Both the position numbers and the translations under genes were made by a program. Below the pieces are notes generated by a model. That model had not been told where the DNA came from. It saw only the letters and a program-made list of their open reading frames with translations, and did no database searches. DNA of 64,000 nucleotides from an uncultured Anaerolineae bacterium (GTDB lineage Bacteria > Chloroflexota > Anaerolineae > Aggregatilineales > Phototrophicaceae): contig CALIEB010000005.1 in assembly GCA_938022205.1 (NCBI GenBank), positions 62,001 to 126,000 on the forward strand, read 5' to 3'. This document shows, piece after piece, positions 61,961 to 64,000 of this stretch. Every line of letters starts with the position of its first letter. Within the stretch, counting starts at the first letter, position 1.

Positions 61961-63511
61961 ATGGCAAAGAATCAGAAGATAGAGCTTTTGCACCAAAAAC
62001 GCGCCGAAAGCCGTGCAGGCGGCGGGGAAGAACGCATCAAACGCCAGCACGCCGCCAAGCGCAACACAGCTTATGAGCGTCTAGAAATTTTGCTCGACCC
62101 GGGCAGCTTTCACGAGATAGACGCTTTCGTTGAACACCGTTCTAGCAACTTTGGCTTAGACAAACAGAAGTTTCTTGGCGACAGCGTGGTAACGGGCTGG
62201 GGAACGATTGACGGGCGTTTGGTCTATGTCTACAGTCAAGACTTTACCGTGCTAGGCGGCAGCTTGTCAGAAGCCCACGCCGCCAAGATTTGCAAAATCA
62301 TGGACATGGCGATGCGCACCGGCGCGCCAGTTATCGGGCTAAACGACAGCGGTGGCGCGCGCATTCAAGAGGGTGTAGAGAGTCTCGCTGGTTACGCCGA
62401 GATTTTCTTGCGCAACACGCTTGCCAGCGGGGTCATCCCACAAATCAGCGTCATCATGGGACCTTGCGCGGGCGGCGCGGTCTACAGCCCTGCCCTCACG
62501 GACTATGTCATCATGGTGCGCGACACTAGCTACATGTTCATCACGGGACCCAACGTCGTCAAGCAAGTGTTGAACGAAGACATCACGTCCGATGAACTGG
62601 GCGGCGCAGACATTCACGCCACTAAGAGCGGCGTGTGCCACTTGGTCGGTGACGATGAGACGCAAGCACTGATGATGGTGCGCGAGCTGCTCGGCTTCCT
62701 GCCCCAGAACAACATGGAAGATGCGCCCGTCGAACCCAGCACTGATGACCCGCTGCGCGAAGAAGAGAGCCTAAACAGCATCATCCCCGACAACCCCAAC
62801 AAGCCCTATGACATGAAAGAAGTCATCGAAAAGATCGTAGACGATGGCTACTTCTTTGAAATCCAGCCTGACTACGCCGCCAACATCGTGGTGGGTTTTG
62901 CGCGTTTGGGTGGACAAAGCGTGGGCATCGTCGCCAATCAACCGATGGTGTTGGCAGGCGTGTTAGACATCAAGGCAAGCGAAAAAGCCGCGCGCTTTAT
63001 CCGCACCTGCGACGCTTTTAACATCCCCATCATCACCTTTGTCGACGTGCCCGGCTACTTGCCCGGCTCTGACCAAGAGCATGGTGGTGTCATTCGCAGC
63101 GGCGCGAAGCTGCTCTACGCTTACTGCGAAGCGACCGTACCTAAGCTCACCGTGACGACGCGCAAATCTTATGGCGGCGCGTACTGCGTGATGAGCAGTA
63201 AGCACATTCGCGGTGACCTCAACCTTGCTTGGCCCACTGCCGAAATTGCTGTGATGGGACCGGAAGGCGCGGTCGAAATTATCAACCGCCGTGAGCTTGC
63301 CGAAGCCGCCGACCCTGTCGCCAAGAAAGCGGAGCTAGCGGCGGAATATCGTGAGAAATTCGCCCATCCCTACATTGCCGCAGCGCGCGGCTTTCTCGAC
63401 GATGTCATCGAGCCAAAAGAGACCCGTCCACGCCTTATCAACGCGCTGCAGGTCTTCCAGAACAAGCGCGACGAAAACCCACCCAAGAAACACGGCAACA
63501 TGCCGCTTTAA
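61961..63511 (+). CDS. Propionyl/acetyl-CoA carboxylase beta chain (carboxyltransferase)
   Basis: 516 residues, full length for the AccD5/PccB carboxyltransferase family. N-terminal half: [35 protein letters not shown] and [19 protein letters not shown], plus the glycine pair of the oxyanion hole [14 protein letters not shown]-terminal half: [23 protein letters not shown] and [10 protein letters not shown]. It transfers carboxyl from carboxybiotin to propionyl- or acetyl-CoA. AAGGAAATGAGG lies upstream, and the biotin carboxylase gene follows 12 nt later. Propionyl-CoA is the more likely substrate by family, but this is not proven. Confidence 0.92.
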   Translation: MAKNQKIELLHQKRAESRAGGGEERIKRQHAAKRNTAYERLEILLDPGSFHEIDAFVEHRSSNFGLDKQKFLGDSVVTGWGTIDGRLVYVYSQDFTVLGGSLSEAHAAKICKIMDMAMRTGAPVIGLNDSGGARIQEGVESLAGYAEIFLRNTLASGVIPQISVIMGPCAGGAVYSPALTDYVIMVRDTSYMFITGPNVVKQVLNEDITSDELGGADIHATKSGVCHLVGDDETQALMMVRELLGFLPQNNMEDAPVEPSTDDPLREEESLNSIIPDNPNKPYDMKEVIEKIVDDGYFFEIQPDYAANIVVGFARLGGQSVGIVANQPMVLAGVLDIKASEKAARFIRTCDAFNIPIITFVDVPGYLPGSDQEHGGVIRSGAKLLYAYCEATVPKLTVTTRKSYGGAYCVMSSKHIRGDLNLAWPTAEIAVMGPEGAVEIINRRELAEAADPVAKKAELAAEYREKFAHPYIAAARGFLDDVIEPKETRPRLINALQVFQNKRDENPPKKHGNMPL

Positions 63512-63523
63512 GGAGCGCGAACG

Positions 63524-64000
63524 ATGAAAACACCCGAAACGCGCAACATTCAAAAGGTGCTGGTTGCCAATCGCGGCGAGATCGCCGTGCGCATTATCCG
63601 CGCCTGCCGTGACGTGGGCATTGCCACCGTTGCCGTCTACAGCGACGCAGACCGCACTGCCCTACACACGCGCCACGCCGATGAAGCGGTCTATATCGGC
63701 ACGCCACCGCCGCGCGAGAGCTACTTGCGCATGGACAAAATTATCGAAGCCGCCAAGAAAACAGGTGCCGATGCCATTCATCCGGGCTATGGCTTTTTGG
63801 CGGAAAACGCCGACTTCGCGCAGCAAGTAGCGGACGAGGGTTTGGTGTTTATCGGACCCTCGCCGCAAGCCATCGCCACAATGGGCGACAAACAGTCGGC
63901 ACGCGCCGCTGTCGCCAAGTACGGTGTGCGGCTTATTCCGGGCACCGAAGCTGGCTTGCACGATGACGACATCATCGCCGCTGCCGACAAAATTGGCTAT
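63524..64000 (+). CDS. Acyl-CoA carboxylase biotin carboxylase subunit, 3' end outside window
   Basis: The first 159 residues of a biotin carboxylase-type alpha chain, open to the window edge. N-terminal domain VLVANRGEIAVRIIRACRDVGI, YSDADR, HPGYGFLAENADFA, and FIGPSPQAIATMGDK leading into the ATP-grasp part. AAGGAG lies 12 nt upstream of the ATG. It forms with the beta chain a PCC/ACC-type carboxylase. Whether a BCCP domain is fused cannot be seen. Confidence 0.95.
   Translation, partial: MKTPETRNIQKVLVANRGEIAVRIIRACRDVGIATVAVYSDADRTALHTRHADEAVYIGTPPPRESYLRMDKIIEAAKKTGADAIHPGYGFLAENADFAQQVADEGLVFIGPSPQAIATMGDKQSARAAVAKYGVRLIPGTEAGLHDDDIIAAADKIGY

Noticed and set aside
1-64000. CRISPR arrays, insertion sequences, rRNA or attachment sites
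   Set aside because: No spaced direct repeats, terminal inverted repeats with transposase, rRNA motifs or tRNA-adjacent integrase were found in reading; the only tRNA has no partial 3' copy nearby.

Overview
The window is a gene-dense, moderately GC-rich bacterial chromosome segment. It holds about 58 protein genes, one tRNA gene and a set of readable regulatory sites. No ribosomal RNA, CRISPR array, insertion sequence, integrase or phage gene is visible. Gene content points to Chloroflexota, probably an Anaerolineae-like lineage. The signs are lipoproteins with Thr/Pro-rich linkers before SH3 domains, YfhO-like giant membrane proteins, a DUF5679 zinc ribbon, and an acyl-CoA carboxylase beta/alpha pair. 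The assignment is inference from protein flavour, not from a marker gene. Layout: 1-6.5 kb holds a truncated unknown gene, a minus-strand OsmC/MaoC/flavin monooxygenase group, and an SGNH hydrolase overlapping penicillin-binding protein 1C. 6.6-16 kb holds two related YfhO-like membrane proteins, the second fused in frame to a polysaccharide flippase. Between them lie a histidine phosphatase, a TauE exporter, a DUF5679-TIR fusion and a small repeat protein. 16-28.2 kb is one minus-strand aromatic amino acid block. A sigma70-type promoter and a tryptophan T-box leader precede trpE, a phosphatase-like gene, trpG, trpD, trpC, trpF, trpB, a DUF429 gene and trpA, followed by an intrinsic terminator. 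Then come aroH-type chorismate mutase, tyrA, aroA and aroE. Together these cover late shikimate steps and the tryptophan branch. 28.2-41.4 kb is a divergent sugar or sugar-acid utilisation island. GntR, an aldolase-family protein, an old-yellow-enzyme homologue, a cupin, two Gfo/Idh/MocA oxidoreductases and a large toroid-like protein are on the minus strand. A carbohydrate ABC importer without its ATPase and a medium-chain dehydrogenase are on the plus strand. The substrate is unknown, and this is the best candidate for an undescribed pathway. 41.5-54.8 kb is a mosaic: tRNA-Arg(CCG), MFS and YnfA membrane proteins, SCO1, YitT, a phosphoesterase followed by a DtxR-like regulator with altered metal ligands, SH3 lipoprotein, HNH nuclease, amidase, glutaredoxin-like protein, metallo-beta-lactamase-fold protein, a tandem SLATT membrane protein, a TetR-C-like protein and an SCP2 protein. 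54.8-61 kb is a copper module (CopA, DUF305, CsoR, and a separate CopZ-like chaperone) tied together by two matching 16-bp palindromes. Within it sit an O-antigen ligase with a probably leaderless promoter and an SH3 protein. 61-64 kb has a methyltransferase and the start of a propionyl/acetyl-CoA carboxylase operon cut by the window end.
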